From assembly GCA_021776775.1 (NCBI GenBank), contig JAJFFE010000151.1:1-38299 (forward strand): 38,299 bases of DNA, in the 5' to 3' direction. A program made the position numbers and the translations under genes. This document shows, piece after piece, positions 14,974 to 23,113 of the stretch. Source of the DNA: Planctomycetota bacterium (lineage in GTDB: Bacteria > Planctomycetota > UBA8108 > UBA1146 > JAJFFE01). The notes under the pieces were generated by a model, which worked only from the letters and a program-made list of their open reading frames with translations, did no database searches and was not told where the DNA came from. How positions within the stretch are numbered: the first letter of the stretch is position 1; the number at the start of each line of letters is the position of its first letter.

Positions 14974-16539
14974 CTACGGCATGGACTCGCGCTCCCAAGG
15001 ACGTCGCGCCGGGGTTCCCTTGCGATACTTGATGAAGTTCTTCTCGAGCGAGCGAACGAGATCTTCTCGGTTCTCGCGCCTGGCCACTGTGATGATGCGC
15101 TGCTGTATGGTCATCGCGTCGTTAAAATATCCGGTCTCTGCCAGCGCCATCGCTTCGACTTCCAAGTGCTCGAGAGTCTTGTGTGCTTCTCGGAGGCGAA
15201 CCGCGATCTCGAGCGCCATCACGCCGTTGCGAACTCCGTCTTCCGGAGCCGCCGCGAGCAGACGCGCCAAAGCTTGTTGAATGCGAAGATCGTCCGTCGC
15301 CTGGATGGCCGTCTTGCACGCTTGCGCTGCTGCCTCGTACTGACGCGATTGAGTGAGGGCAACGATTCTCCCGAAGAGGGCGTCGGCGTTGCTCGGCTCG
15401 TCTTCGATAACCCGGGTGAATTCTTCGATGGACTCCGCCCATTGACGGGTTCGACGATACGCATTGGCTAAGTTGAAGTGGGTCTGGGTCGATCGCGGGT
15501 CACTTTCGAGCGACCGGCGGTAGAACGGGATCGCCTCTTCGTCCCGGCGTGCTCGCGCGAGGAACGTCCCCATATTGTAGTTGATCGTCGGGTCGTTCGG
15601 AGCCAACTCCAAGGCTGTCCCGAGCGACTGGAGTGATTGAGTCAGGTCGCCGAGTTTGGCAAGAGTGGACGCCAAGTGACCGTGCGCCAATCCGTTCTTT
15701 GGATTGGACCGGATGGCGGACTCGAACTCGCGTTTCGCGTCCGTGTAGCGGCCAGCGCGAAACAGCATCGTGCCGCGATTCTGAGCGAGACGATCTCCGG
15801 TCCGACGTTGATCCACGCCGGTCTTCCATGGATCGGGACAGGACGGCGATACCGTGCCAGCCTGACCGAGGTGAAGGGTCGCTTTCGAGCGCTCGCCGAT
15901 CGCCCGATACGCCAACCCCAGCGGATAGTGGATTCGGGTTGCGCCGGGCTGGAGTTCGAGGGCTCGCTCCAGGTGTAGGATGGCCTCATCGGCATCGTTG
16001 TCGTTCATCAGCAGCACTCGACCATACCCGTACAGGGCGGGAGCGCACTTCGGCTCGAGCTTCAACGCCTCTTGATACTCCGCTCGGCAGAGATCGTGTT
16101 CGTTTCTCTGGTAGAAGACCTCGGCCAGAGCGACGCGAGTTGCGACGGTGGACGGGGAGAGATCGCGCGCAGACATCAGTGTCGTCCGCGCCGCGTCGAG
16201 CTTTCCCGCTCGTGTTTGCACGAGGCCGAGCAGGTGTTTCCAGCGGGGCGTCCCCGGGGCGAGCTTCACGGCGCGTTCGTAGAAACCTTCGGCGGCGAAG
16301 AAGAATGCGTGAGCGTGATACGCTTCGGCGGCGTTTCCGAACACCGTGGCCTGCTCTTGGTCGGTGGCGTCCGATGAGACGGTTGCGCGAAGAGTCCCTT
16401 CGACCGCTCGGAGTTGAGTCGCGACGGCGGGATCGAGCCCGGCTAGGCTCGGAAATGGGAGATCACTCAGCCGGTCGTCGCCGCCGCAACCGGCCAATCC
16501 GGCGCTGCACAAAGCGAAGAACAAGAACACTCGCAACAT
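14974..16539 (-). CDS. TPR-repeat lipoprotein
   Basis: A 521-residue lipoprotein. From the ATG at 16539 it begins MLRVFLFFALCSAGLAGC, a clear lipobox (LAGC). A GTG at 16548 would overlap the upstream stop as GTGA and adds three residues; GAAGGG sits better for the ATG. The body is a chain of about ten tetratricopeptide repeats, for example 'AAEAYHAHAFFFAAEGFYERAVKLAP', 'KCAPALYGYGRVLLMNDNDADEAILHLERALEL', 'PTINYNMGTFLARARRDEEAIPFYRRSLE' and 'STQTHFNLANAYRRTRQWAESIEEFTRVI' (quoted here only as pattern guides). TPRs scaffold protein partners. It directly follows a CRTAC1 protein, a pairing seen repeatedly in planctomycetes and acidobacteria, so the two probably act together in the envelope. Partner and role unknown. 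Confidence 0.88.
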   Translation of the reverse strand: MLRVFLFFALCSAGLAGCGGDDRLSDLPFPSLAGLDPAVATQLRAVEGTLRATVSSDATDQEQATVFGNAAEAYHAHAFFFAAEGFYERAVKLAPGTPRWKHLLGLVQTRAGKLDAARTTLMSARDLSPSTVATRVALAEVFYQRNEHDLCRAEYQEALKLEPKCAPALYGYGRVLLMNDNDADEAILHLERALELQPGATRIHYPLGLAYRAIGERSKATLHLGQAGTVSPSCPDPWKTGVDQRRTGDRLAQNRGTMLFRAGRYTDAKREFESAIRSNPKNGLAHGHLASTLAKLGDLTQSLQSLGTALELAPNDPTINYNMGTFLARARRDEEAIPFYRRSLESDPRSTQTHFNLANAYRRTRQWAESIEEFTRVIEDEPSNADALFGRIVALTQSRQYEAAAQACKTAIQATDDLRIQQALARLLAAAPEDGVRNGVMALEIAVRLREAHKTLEHLEVEAMALAETGYFNDAMTIQQRIITVARRENREDLVRSLEKNFIKYRKGTPARRPWERESMP

Positions 16540-16544
16540 GAACG

Positions 16545-18356
16545 TCACCCTTCGGACCTACCGGACCCACGGACCAGTCGGTGGTATTCCCCCAAGGCCA
16601 GGCCGGTCCATGATTCCCGTGTCCCGTCTGGCCAGCGAATGCGGATCTTCTGGACTGACGCCCGTCCGCGCAAGCCGATGATGCGGCGCGGGTCGTTCGA
16701 CGAGCAGTAGCTCGCCGCTCTTTTTACGTTGCGAAAGAGTGACGAGCCGTCGTTCAGCGTTACCTCTATTCGGGCGCCGATGGCGAACCGCGCTGGACTT
16801 CCGTGAATCGCGCTGACACCGATCCAGCGGGAGTCTCGAACGTCGTTTCGCAATATCCGTAGCGCACCGGAGTTGTTGGCAACGACGATGTCCGAGTCTC
16901 CATCGTTGTCCAAGTCTCCGAACGCTGCCCCACGGCTAACTTCTGAACGGGCGAAGGCGCCTCCCGACTCTGCAGAGACGTCTTGGAACGACTTCCCACC
17001 GCTGTTGCGAAAGAGCTGATTCGTTTGGTGCATGGGGTACGGATCACCGGCGCGGGCCAGTTTCTCGATCGTCTTGACGGCGCCGTTGGCGCAGAAGAGA
17101 TCGAGCCAGCCGTCGTTGTCGGCGTCGACCCACGCCGTACCGAACCCGGTGAAGTTACGACTGGCAACTCCCAATCGGAACGAGAACGTCTCGTCGTCGA
17201 ACTGGCCGTGCCCGTTGTTGACGTACAGGGTGTTGGTTTCGCCGTTGAGGTGAGTCATGAAGAGGTCGTCATCGCCGTCGCCGTCGAAGTCTTCGGCGTC
17301 GACTCCCATGCTCGCCTCGGCGACTCCGTCTTGATTGAACGCGCACGCCGCGAGAAGTGCATCGTCCTCGAACGTCGCGTCGGCAGTCTGAATCCAGAGC
17401 TGATTCGGCAGGCCATCGTTGGCCACAAACAGGTCGAGCCGGCCATCGCCGTTGTAGTCCGAAGCAACCACACCCAAAGCGGAGCCGAACGCTGTCGTGA
17501 TTCTGGTCGAGGCGGAAACGTCATCGAATGATCCATCGCCGTTGTTTCGATAGAGTCGATCGGGTTCGGGCGCGTAGCTGAGGGGGCCGCAGTAGTCTCG
17601 GGCGCTAGTCTCCGAGTAGCACGGCTTGTGGTTCCCGAGAGTGAATTTGACGTACGCGCAGACAAAGAGATCGAGATCTCCGTCGCTATCGTAATCCACG
17701 AACGCGGCGCTCGTGTTCCAGCGGGAGTCCTCAACCACGGCTTCCGCCGTGGTGTCGCTGAAAGTCCCATCGCCGTTGTTTCGAAGTAGCGCGTTGTCGC
17801 CGAAGTTCGTGATCAGCAGGTCGGGGTAGCCGTTGCCGTCGTAGTCGCCGACCGCGACACCCATGCCGTAGCCGCGCGAGTCGATTTGCGCGGATTCGGT
17901 GGCGTCTTCGAACCGGAGTTGGCCGGTCTCCGAGAGTAGATTGCGGTACAGGCGATCCGTGAGCTCAGCGTCGGCGGCGGGGGGGAACGTCGCGCTCGAC
18001 GGGTCGTGGGGCCCCAGCATGTGTCCTTGTACGACGAACAGATCGAGGTCGCCGTCGAGGTCGTAGTCGAACACGGCGACGCCCGGGCCGACTGTCTCGC
18101 AGAAGTAGAACTCGCCGGACATCCCGTTGAAGTGCACGAAGTCGAGTCCGGCCTCGGCGGCGACGTCTTCGAACTGAGTCCATGACGGCTTCGCAGCTGT
18201 TTTCGACGGTTGATCGACCGGCTTGCGAGACGCGTCGCAGCCGAGGACGATCGCGACCGAGGCCAACGCGATCGCAACTCGTAGGCGGCAACCCGGTTCT
18301 TCCGCACGGCAGGGTTCATTCAGATGGCAGGCTTCGCCAGGAAAGATCACCGTCAC
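16545..18356 (-). CDS. CRTAC1-family protein (FG-GAP/VCBS repeats plus ASPIC/UnbV domain), lipoprotein
   Basis: 603 residues from GTG at 18356; start uncertain (another GTG at 18350). A hydrophobic segment ends in a lipobox-like 'AIVLGCDAS' near residue 40, suggesting a surface lipoprotein. The body is a seven-bladed-type beta-propeller with Ca-binding loops: 'FDYDLDGDLDLFV', 'GDYDGNGYPDLLIT', 'VDYDSDGDLDLFV', 'SDYNGDGRLDLFV', 'EDFDGDGDDDLFM', 'VDADNDGWLDLFC' and 'GDLDNDGDSDIVV'. The C-terminal about 75 residues are an ASPIC/UnbV domain ('GARIEVTLNDG', 'IRIRWPDGTRESW'). These proteins are found in bacterial outer envelopes and animal matrix; the bacterial function is not established. The downstream TPR lipoprotein overlaps or abuts it, so the pair is co-translated. 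Confidence 0.92.
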   Translation of the reverse strand: MTVIFPGEACHLNEPCRAEEPGCRLRVAIALASVAIVLGCDASRKPVDQPSKTAAKPSWTQFEDVAAEAGLDFVHFNGMSGEFYFCETVGPGVAVFDYDLDGDLDLFVVQGHMLGPHDPSSATFPPAADAELTDRLYRNLLSETGQLRFEDATESAQIDSRGYGMGVAVGDYDGNGYPDLLITNFGDNALLRNNGDGTFSDTTAEAVVEDSRWNTSAAFVDYDSDGDLDLFVCAYVKFTLGNHKPCYSETSARDYCGPLSYAPEPDRLYRNNGDGSFDDVSASTRITTAFGSALGVVASDYNGDGRLDLFVANDGLPNQLWIQTADATFEDDALLAACAFNQDGVAEASMGVDAEDFDGDGDDDLFMTHLNGETNTLYVNNGHGQFDDETFSFRLGVASRNFTGFGTAWVDADNDGWLDLFCANGAVKTIEKLARAGDPYPMHQTNQLFRNSGGKSFQDVSAESGGAFARSEVSRGAAFGDLDNDGDSDIVVANNSGALRILRNDVRDSRWIGVSAIHGSPARFAIGARIEVTLNDGSSLFRNVKRAASYCSSNDPRRIIGLRGRASVQKIRIRWPDGTRESWTGLALGEYHRLVRGSGRSEG

Positions 18357-18845
18357 GCAAAGCTCTCAGCCGTCTGGGGGAGTGGACCGCATCTCCCGGA
18401 ATTTGGGACTTTTGCTTTCGTTGGCGTCAGCCCGATGTAAAAGACGGGCTCGGAGCGACGTTGCCACCCGAACTTATTTCGCCAGGGTTGCATGATACAT
18501 GCAATTCCGGTCTCGGAAGTCGCCTCGTGTCCCTGTCGGCAGCTGCGCCTGATTCGTGCGTCGACGGTGTTGCCCTAGCCAACCCCCTCGGCCCGGTGCT
18601 GCCGCGGCGCGGCAGAGTACTGAAAGCCATGTAGAGTACTGCAAATGGTACTACTCGACGGGGACGGTGAACAATTCTGTAAACCCGCGGTCACCGGGCC
18701 CCTCACTCGTGGCACGTCACCGGCCTCGTAGAACCAGCGTCTCGCCCTTGGACGCAAACGGCGGGTGACCACGAAAGTATGTCGATTCGAATTGTTGTGC
18801 GCAGACCCTCGAAGGCTGGCGCCCACCCTACTGATCTGGAGACCG
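18357..18845. other. Divergent intergenic region with short repeats
   Basis: 489 nt between the CRTAC1 gene and the plus-strand gene at 18846, with no credible gene. It contains GAGTACTG twice, at 18615-18622 and 18634-18641 (19-bp period, each with the AGTACT palindrome), followed by a related inverted sequence GGTACTACTC near 18647-18656. This could be an operator, but the call rests on spacing and symmetry alone. Confidence 0.4.
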
Positions 18846-19868
18846 ATGCTCACACGAATTCTTGCTCTCACCGTGATCGCTCTGACGCTCGGGCTGTTTC
18901 TCCCGAAGCTGACTCGGGCCGACGAATTCGAGCTCGACGACGGGCGAAGGATCGAAGGCACAGTGGTGCGCGAGATCGGAGAGTTGGTCATTATCAAAGC
19001 GTCGGACGGCGAGGTGATCACCGTTCGAAAGTCCCAGATCAAGGATCAACGGAAGACCAAGACGGCGTTTGCCGAGTATCTCGAGCGCAAGGAGAAGATC
19101 AACGAGGCCAGCCTCGCCGACCACTGGGCGCTGGCCAAGTGGTGCGGAGCGAAGAAGCTCGACTCCCAACGGACACTTCATCTGAAGCGGGTCCTCGATC
19201 TCAATCCCGGGCACGTCGAGGCGCGAAAAGCTCTCGGCTTCGTCTTGATCGCGGGGGACTGGTACAAGGAGGGGTCGGCGGACGCAAAGAAGCGCCAAGA
19301 GGAGATCGATCGTCCGATCGTCGGCACGCCGGTTCGGAAGATCCCGTCCGAGCCCGGCAAGCGGACCCCGCAGAAGCCAACCGTGACCAAGGTCAAACCG
19401 AAGTCGGACTCCCACGCGATCCAGTTCAAGTTCGACGAGAAACTCGACGGTAATCCGCCCGATGTCTCTCTAGCGTACTACCGAGTCCGTGATCTCATGC
19501 GCGACATGTCCAAACCCATGCACTTCGCGACCACCAAGCCTGGCGCCGAGATCCAAGACGGCTACTACATGGAAGTGAAAATCCGTACTTACTTCGTGGG
19601 CGTGAATCGGTTCTACACGCGGGCCATTTCCAATGTGTACGGCGGCGAAGCGCAGTTGACGCTCTACGAAGTGACCGGCGGGGCCAAGAAGGCAGTGGCC
19701 AAAATCAAGAAGTTCAAGGTGCCATTCACGGCGAGCCTCGAACTTCCTAAAGAGCAGGCGTACGGCTACGCCTACTACGACACGGTCCACACCCTGCTCG
19801 AGAAGCTCAGTCGCAACCCGTTCTTCAAGAACCGGGGCGCCAAGCCGTACAGCTTCCCGCGCGATTAG
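18846..19868 (+). CDS. Exported protein of unknown function
   Basis: 340 residues from the ATG at 18846 (CTGGAGA upstream; product MLTRILALTVIALTLGLFLPKLTRADE, a Sec signal with cleavage near ADE). An earlier ATG at 18765 would bury the signal peptide. The first mature block, 'ELDDGRRIEGTVVREIGELVIIKASDGE' in outline, looks like the small beta-barrel (Sm/KOW-like) found after signal peptides in many planctomycete proteins. Then come TPR-like helices ('LKRVLDLNPGHVEARKALGFVL'), a Lys/Pro-rich linker (about 165-205), and a C-terminal domain with 'YYMEVKIRTYFVG' and 'GYAYYDTVHTLLEKL'. The domain order suggests an envelope protein that binds a partner; I cannot name one. A stable hairpin separates it from nhaC. 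Confidence 0.75.
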   Translation: MLTRILALTVIALTLGLFLPKLTRADEFELDDGRRIEGTVVREIGELVIIKASDGEVITVRKSQIKDQRKTKTAFAEYLERKEKINEASLADHWALAKWCGAKKLDSQRTLHLKRVLDLNPGHVEARKALGFVLIAGDWYKEGSADAKKRQEEIDRPIVGTPVRKIPSEPGKRTPQKPTVTKVKPKSDSHAIQFKFDEKLDGNPPDVSLAYYRVRDLMRDMSKPMHFATTKPGAEIQDGYYMEVKIRTYFVGVNRFYTRAISNVYGGEAQLTLYEVTGGAKKAVAKIKKFKVPFTASLELPKEQAYGYAYYDTVHTLLEKLSRNPFFKNRGAKPYSFPRD

Positions 19869-19907
19869 ACTCCCACGCAGTTAGACGGAACGACGCGGAG
19901 ATTTGCG

Positions 19908-19936
19908 GGAAGCGCAGCCTGCGCGGCTGCGCTTCC
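19908..19936 (+). terminator. Stable hairpin between the 18846 gene and nhaC
   Basis: GGAAGCGCAGCC (19908-19919) pairs perfectly with GGCTGCGCTTCC (19925-19936), 12 bp with a 5-nt loop, 39 nt after the stop at 19868. No U-tract follows, so it may act as a processing or partial-termination element between the two genes. Confidence 0.5.
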
Positions 19937-20028
19937 ATGAAAGATGCGAGCGGCCAACCAGGAATCAGCGCGGTTGCCGAAAACGGACCCTCCTCCTATC
20001 CTGCTTCCGAACCCGAGGAGGGGCCGTC

Positions 20029-22269
20029 ATGGAGAGTACCACCGCGCACACCAAATTCAGTCCGAAGCGACTCCTGTGGATTCCGATCTTTGCCCTGATC
20101 GTGTTTGCTCTTCCCGATGCAGACCCGGTCACGGAGGCTAGCCTGCTCCGGGAGAGTTCCGCGTTCGACGGCCTCTTCGCGGGGATCGACGGCGAACTCG
20201 CGAGTTTCGCTGCCGATGTCGGCCGGACCGTCGAGCCGACGTCGTGGCAACTTTTCCAGTCGTGGCTCGGCCAGGATCCGGGGCTCACCGTTGGTCCTGC
20301 GGACCGCGCGGTGTTTGTCCTGGACTCGGTTGACGATCGATCCCTCGATGGGCTGGGCCTGAGCGAAGACGAGCTTCAGCGGCGACGGTGGACTCCCGAG
20401 ACCGTGGTCGCTCACCCCAAGGTTTCCGGCCTCGGTTTCGTGACCGTGACCACCGAAGCCCCTACCGACATCGCAGCCCCACGCGTGCGACTCGTCGTCA
20501 CCCGTAGCGACGACGGCACGATCACCTCCGAACTGAAGATGTTGCGCCGCGGTCAAGTGGCGGGCGTCGATCCACCACTGGTCGTTCAAAACGACGAGGG
20601 GTGGATCGACCAGACGAAGTTGTCATTCGAGTGGCAGAGTGTCTCGAAACCGGCGAGTCGCTACTCGGTGCTGCCACCGCTGGTCGCCATCTGTCTCGCG
20701 CTCGTCATGCGGAGTGCCTTGATATCTCTCCTGGGAGCGGTGTTGGTAGGCGGCTTCGTTCTGGCATCGCTGGGCGGAGACAGCAATGGAGTGAGTCAGT
20801 TCGTCAGTTTGTACAGCGGCCAGATCACCGACGAGTTCCGAATCACCATCGTGTTATTCGTCCTGTTCCTGATCGGCATGATCGGCGTGATCACCAGAGT
20901 CGGTGGAATTCAGGCCATCGTCAACTTCTTGGTTCGCGGTGCCGAGGGAGCACGCAAGACTCGGATCACGACTGTGGTGATGGGTCTCGTCATTTTCTTC
21001 GACGACTATTCCAACTCCGTCGTCGTCGGATCCGCAATGCGTCCCTTGACCGACAAGCTGAAGATCGCGCGGGAGAAGCTGGCGTACCTCATCGACTCGA
21101 CGGCGGCTCCGATCGCGGGCATCGCCTTGTTTTCGACCTGGATCGGGTACGAAGTCTCGCAGTATCAAGTCGCGCTGGAGGTCGTGGACCCCGAGATGGC
21201 GAAGAGCGCCTACTCGGTCTTCTTGCAGACCATACCGTTGCGGTTCTACTGCTTGTTCACGCTCGGGTTTGTCTTGATGAACGTGATCTTCTCGCGAGAT
21301 TTCGGCCCCATGCTCAAGGCCGAGACGCGGGCCGCGAAGACCGGCCAGGTCATCCGTGAAGGCGCACGTCCGCTGACGTCGAGTCGCTTTGCCACGCTCT
21401 CCGTGCCGGACGGCGTCGTTCCCCGCATGCACACTGCGGTTATCCCGTTGGCGTTCGTCATTTTCGCAATGGTGTTCGGCTTCTGGTTTGTCGGTGGCGG
21501 GGTCACCGCGTTCATGGAGCAGGGCATTACGTCCCTCGGTTTCGAGGGGATCGGGAACACGCTCGCCAACGACTACAACATGCACGTCGCCGCTGTCGCA
21601 GCCGGACTGGGATCGCTGATTGCGCTCGTCATTGCCCGCAAGCACATCGGACTGCCGGTGGCATTGCGTGCTTGGTCGATTGGCTTATCGAGTCTCTTGT
21701 TCGCGGTCGCTATTCTTGTCAGTGCCTGGGCTTTGGCCGAAGCGTGTGGGCAGCTACGAGCCGGTGAGTACCTGGTTGCTAGCGTGGGCGAGAACGTTCC
21801 GCTCATGATTCAACCGGTCGTATTCTTCGTCCTCGCCTGCCTGATCGCGTTCGCGACGGGGACCTCGTGGGGGACCATGGCGATCCTCATCCCGATCGCG
21901 ATTCCTCTGGTCTACTACACCGAAGGACTCGTTCCCGGAACTCCGTTAGCCGGCACCGTGACGCTTCTCAGTTTTGGCGCTGTGCTAGAAGGGGCTATCT
22001 TCGGCGATCACTGCAGTCCCATTTCGGACACCACGGTCCTCTCTTCGGTTGCGGCCGGATCGGATCACATCGATCACGTCAAAACCCAGGCACCGTACGC
22101 GTTGACCACCATGCTGATCGCGCTGTTGTTCGGCTACTTGCCGGTCGCGATGGGGTGGTACACATGGCACCTAGCGATTCCGCTCGGTCTCGCCGCGTGC
22201 GCCGCAGTCCTGCTTCTGTTCGGGAAAAGAATTCCCGACGCCGCGGCCGGAGTCTCCGATGTCGCTTGA
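20029..22269 (+). CDS. NhaC-type Na+/H+ antiporter with extracytoplasmic N-terminal domain
   Basis: Predicted Na+(or cation)/H+ antiporter of the NhaC family. Start at the ATG at 20029, preceded by GAGGAGGGG; the earlier open frame to 19903 covers a hairpin. 746 residues. A first membrane helix (about 14-29) is followed by about 175 residues outside the membrane ('FDGLFAGIDGELASFA...LGQDPGLTVGP'), then the transporter core of about ten helices from residue 205. Core motifs: 'FFDDYSNSVVVGSAMRPLTD', 'STAAPIAGIALFSTWIGYE', 'FATGTSWGTMAILIPIAIPL' and 'GAIFGDHCSPISDTTVLSS', all typical of the family. The extra N-terminal domain is longer than in ordinary NhaC. It lies in a plus-strand run with a small membrane protein that overlaps its 3' end. 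With nhaA at 3842 it suggests a sodium-rich habitat. Confidence 0.88.
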   Translation: MESTTAHTKFSPKRLLWIPIFALIVFALPDADPVTEASLLRESSAFDGLFAGIDGELASFAADVGRTVEPTSWQLFQSWLGQDPGLTVGPADRAVFVLDSVDDRSLDGLGLSEDELQRRRWTPETVVAHPKVSGLGFVTVTTEAPTDIAAPRVRLVVTRSDDGTITSELKMLRRGQVAGVDPPLVVQNDEGWIDQTKLSFEWQSVSKPASRYSVLPPLVAICLALVMRSALISLLGAVLVGGFVLASLGGDSNGVSQFVSLYSGQITDEFRITIVLFVLFLIGMIGVITRVGGIQAIVNFLVRGAEGARKTRITTVVMGLVIFFDDYSNSVVVGSAMRPLTDKLKIAREKLAYLIDSTAAPIAGIALFSTWIGYEVSQYQVALEVVDPEMAKSAYSVFLQTIPLRFYCLFTLGFVLMNVIFSRDFGPMLKAETRAAKTGQVIREGARPLTSSRFATLSVPDGVVPRMHTAVIPLAFVIFAMVFGFWFVGGGVTAFMEQGITSLGFEGIGNTLANDYNMHVAAVAAGLGSLIALVIARKHIGLPVALRAWSIGLSSLLFAVAILVSAWALAEACGQLRAGEYLVASVGENVPLMIQPVVFFVLACLIAFATGTSWGTMAILIPIAIPLVYYTEGLVPGTPLAGTVTLLSFGAVLEGAIFGDHCSPISDTTVLSSVAAGSDHIDHVKTQAPYALTTMLIALLFGYLPVAMGWYTWHLAIPLGLAACAAVLLLFGKRIPDAAAGVSDVA

Positions 22270-22483
22270 CTCGAGACCTCGTGCGAGTTGGCGAAGTCGT
22301 TTCCTAGTGTTGCTTCATTTCGGGTACTGGATGCTGGAGTGGATCAGCAACACGTTTCATTTTCTGTGGTTCCTGGTCCGACGGCGTAAGATCCAAGCTG
22401 AGATGCGAGATCTGATTGTGACGGGAACTCCTAAGTCCGATAGTATTGAGGGTGGGAGTCACGACGGCGATTCGGCCCGGTGA
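22259..22483 (+). CDS. Small membrane protein
   Basis: A 74-residue ORF whose ATG (22259) lies inside the nhaC 3' end, an 11-nt overlap, with CCGGAG just upstream. It has one hydrophobic, aromatic-rich segment ('RFLVLLHFGYWMLEWISNTF' followed by 'HFLWFLVRRRK') and a short polar tail. The overlap suggests translation coupled to nhaC and a possible accessory role, but no family is recognised and it could be spurious. Confidence 0.5.
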   Translation: MSLDSRPRASWRSRFLVLLHFGYWMLEWISNTFHFLWFLVRRRKIQAEMRDLIVTGTPKSDSIEGGSHDGDSAR

Positions 22484-22572
22484 CATCACCAACGACGGAC
22501 CTGCTTCGACGGCACGCGGGTAGAGCACCGCGTCCCCCTGTTCGAGTACCAGTGCTCAAAAAAAGGTTCAGC

Positions 22573-22938
22573 ATGCCTTTGCGAATCTCAACCTTGCTCG
22601 TCTGCTGTCTGGTCGCCTCGGTGACGGGTTGCGCCTCGTCCGAACCGAAGGACGAGACCAAGATCACCCTCCGAGAGCAGATCGCCGGGCGGAAGGACTT
22701 CCCCGGTCGCATGGGCGAAACGTGGCGTCACTTGCGCGATCCGAAGAGCGGAGAGTGGAGCATCATGTTCCACCATCTCAAGCGCGTCGATTCGCTCGAG
22801 AGTGCCGTCGCGCTGTACGCGGAGACCGGTCGCACTGAGCGTGGCTTCGGCGCGATCGCTAGCGATCTCTTCGGTTCGTTCCTCGGTCCCTGGTCGACCG
22901 AAGGACTCGAGGACTACCTCACCCACCTTCACTACTAG
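22573..22938 (+). CDS. Small lipoprotein of unknown function
   Basis: 121 residues from the ATG at 22573, with AAAGGTT upstream (the frame opens at 22480 but those residues are Arg/Pro-rich). The start gives MPLRISTLLVCCLVASVTGC with lipobox VTGC. The mature part is short and polar: 'ITLREQIAGRKDFPGRMGETW', 'SIMFHHLKRVDSLESAVALYAE', ending 'EGLEDYLTHLHY'. No known domain. It lies 89 nt after the small membrane protein and before a hairpin and pgk. Confidence 0.7.
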   Translation: MPLRISTLLVCCLVASVTGCASSEPKDETKITLREQIAGRKDFPGRMGETWRHLRDPKSGEWSIMFHHLKRVDSLESAVALYAETGRTERGFGAIASDLFGSFLGPWSTEGLEDYLTHLHY

Positions 22939-23029
22939 CGGCGCTCGCGGCTGCCGACCATTCCTTATCACGTTACCAACGATCGCTTGCTCGTTGAGTC
23001 GAAGCCCAGCAAACTGCGGTGCCCGCGCG

Positions 23030-23049
23030 CCGGTGGTCGCAACCGCCGG
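23030..23049 (+). terminator. Possible terminator before pgk
   Basis: CCGGTGGT (23030-23037) pairs with ACCGCCGG (23042-23049), 8 bp with one G-U, around CGCA. It is about 90 nt after the lipoprotein stop and 65 nt before pgk; no U-tract follows. Confidence 0.35.
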
Positions 23050-23113
23050 CTCCGATCATTAACGCAGTGTCTGGCTACCGCCTTCCGCGAACGAATCCGA
23101 GGAGTTTCTCCCA

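Noticed and set aside
20854..21645. A 263-aa minus-strand ORF opposite the NhaC core
   Set aside because: It is the mirror of a strongly conserved membrane-protein coding region; His/Arg/Asp-rich composition typical of antisense frames.
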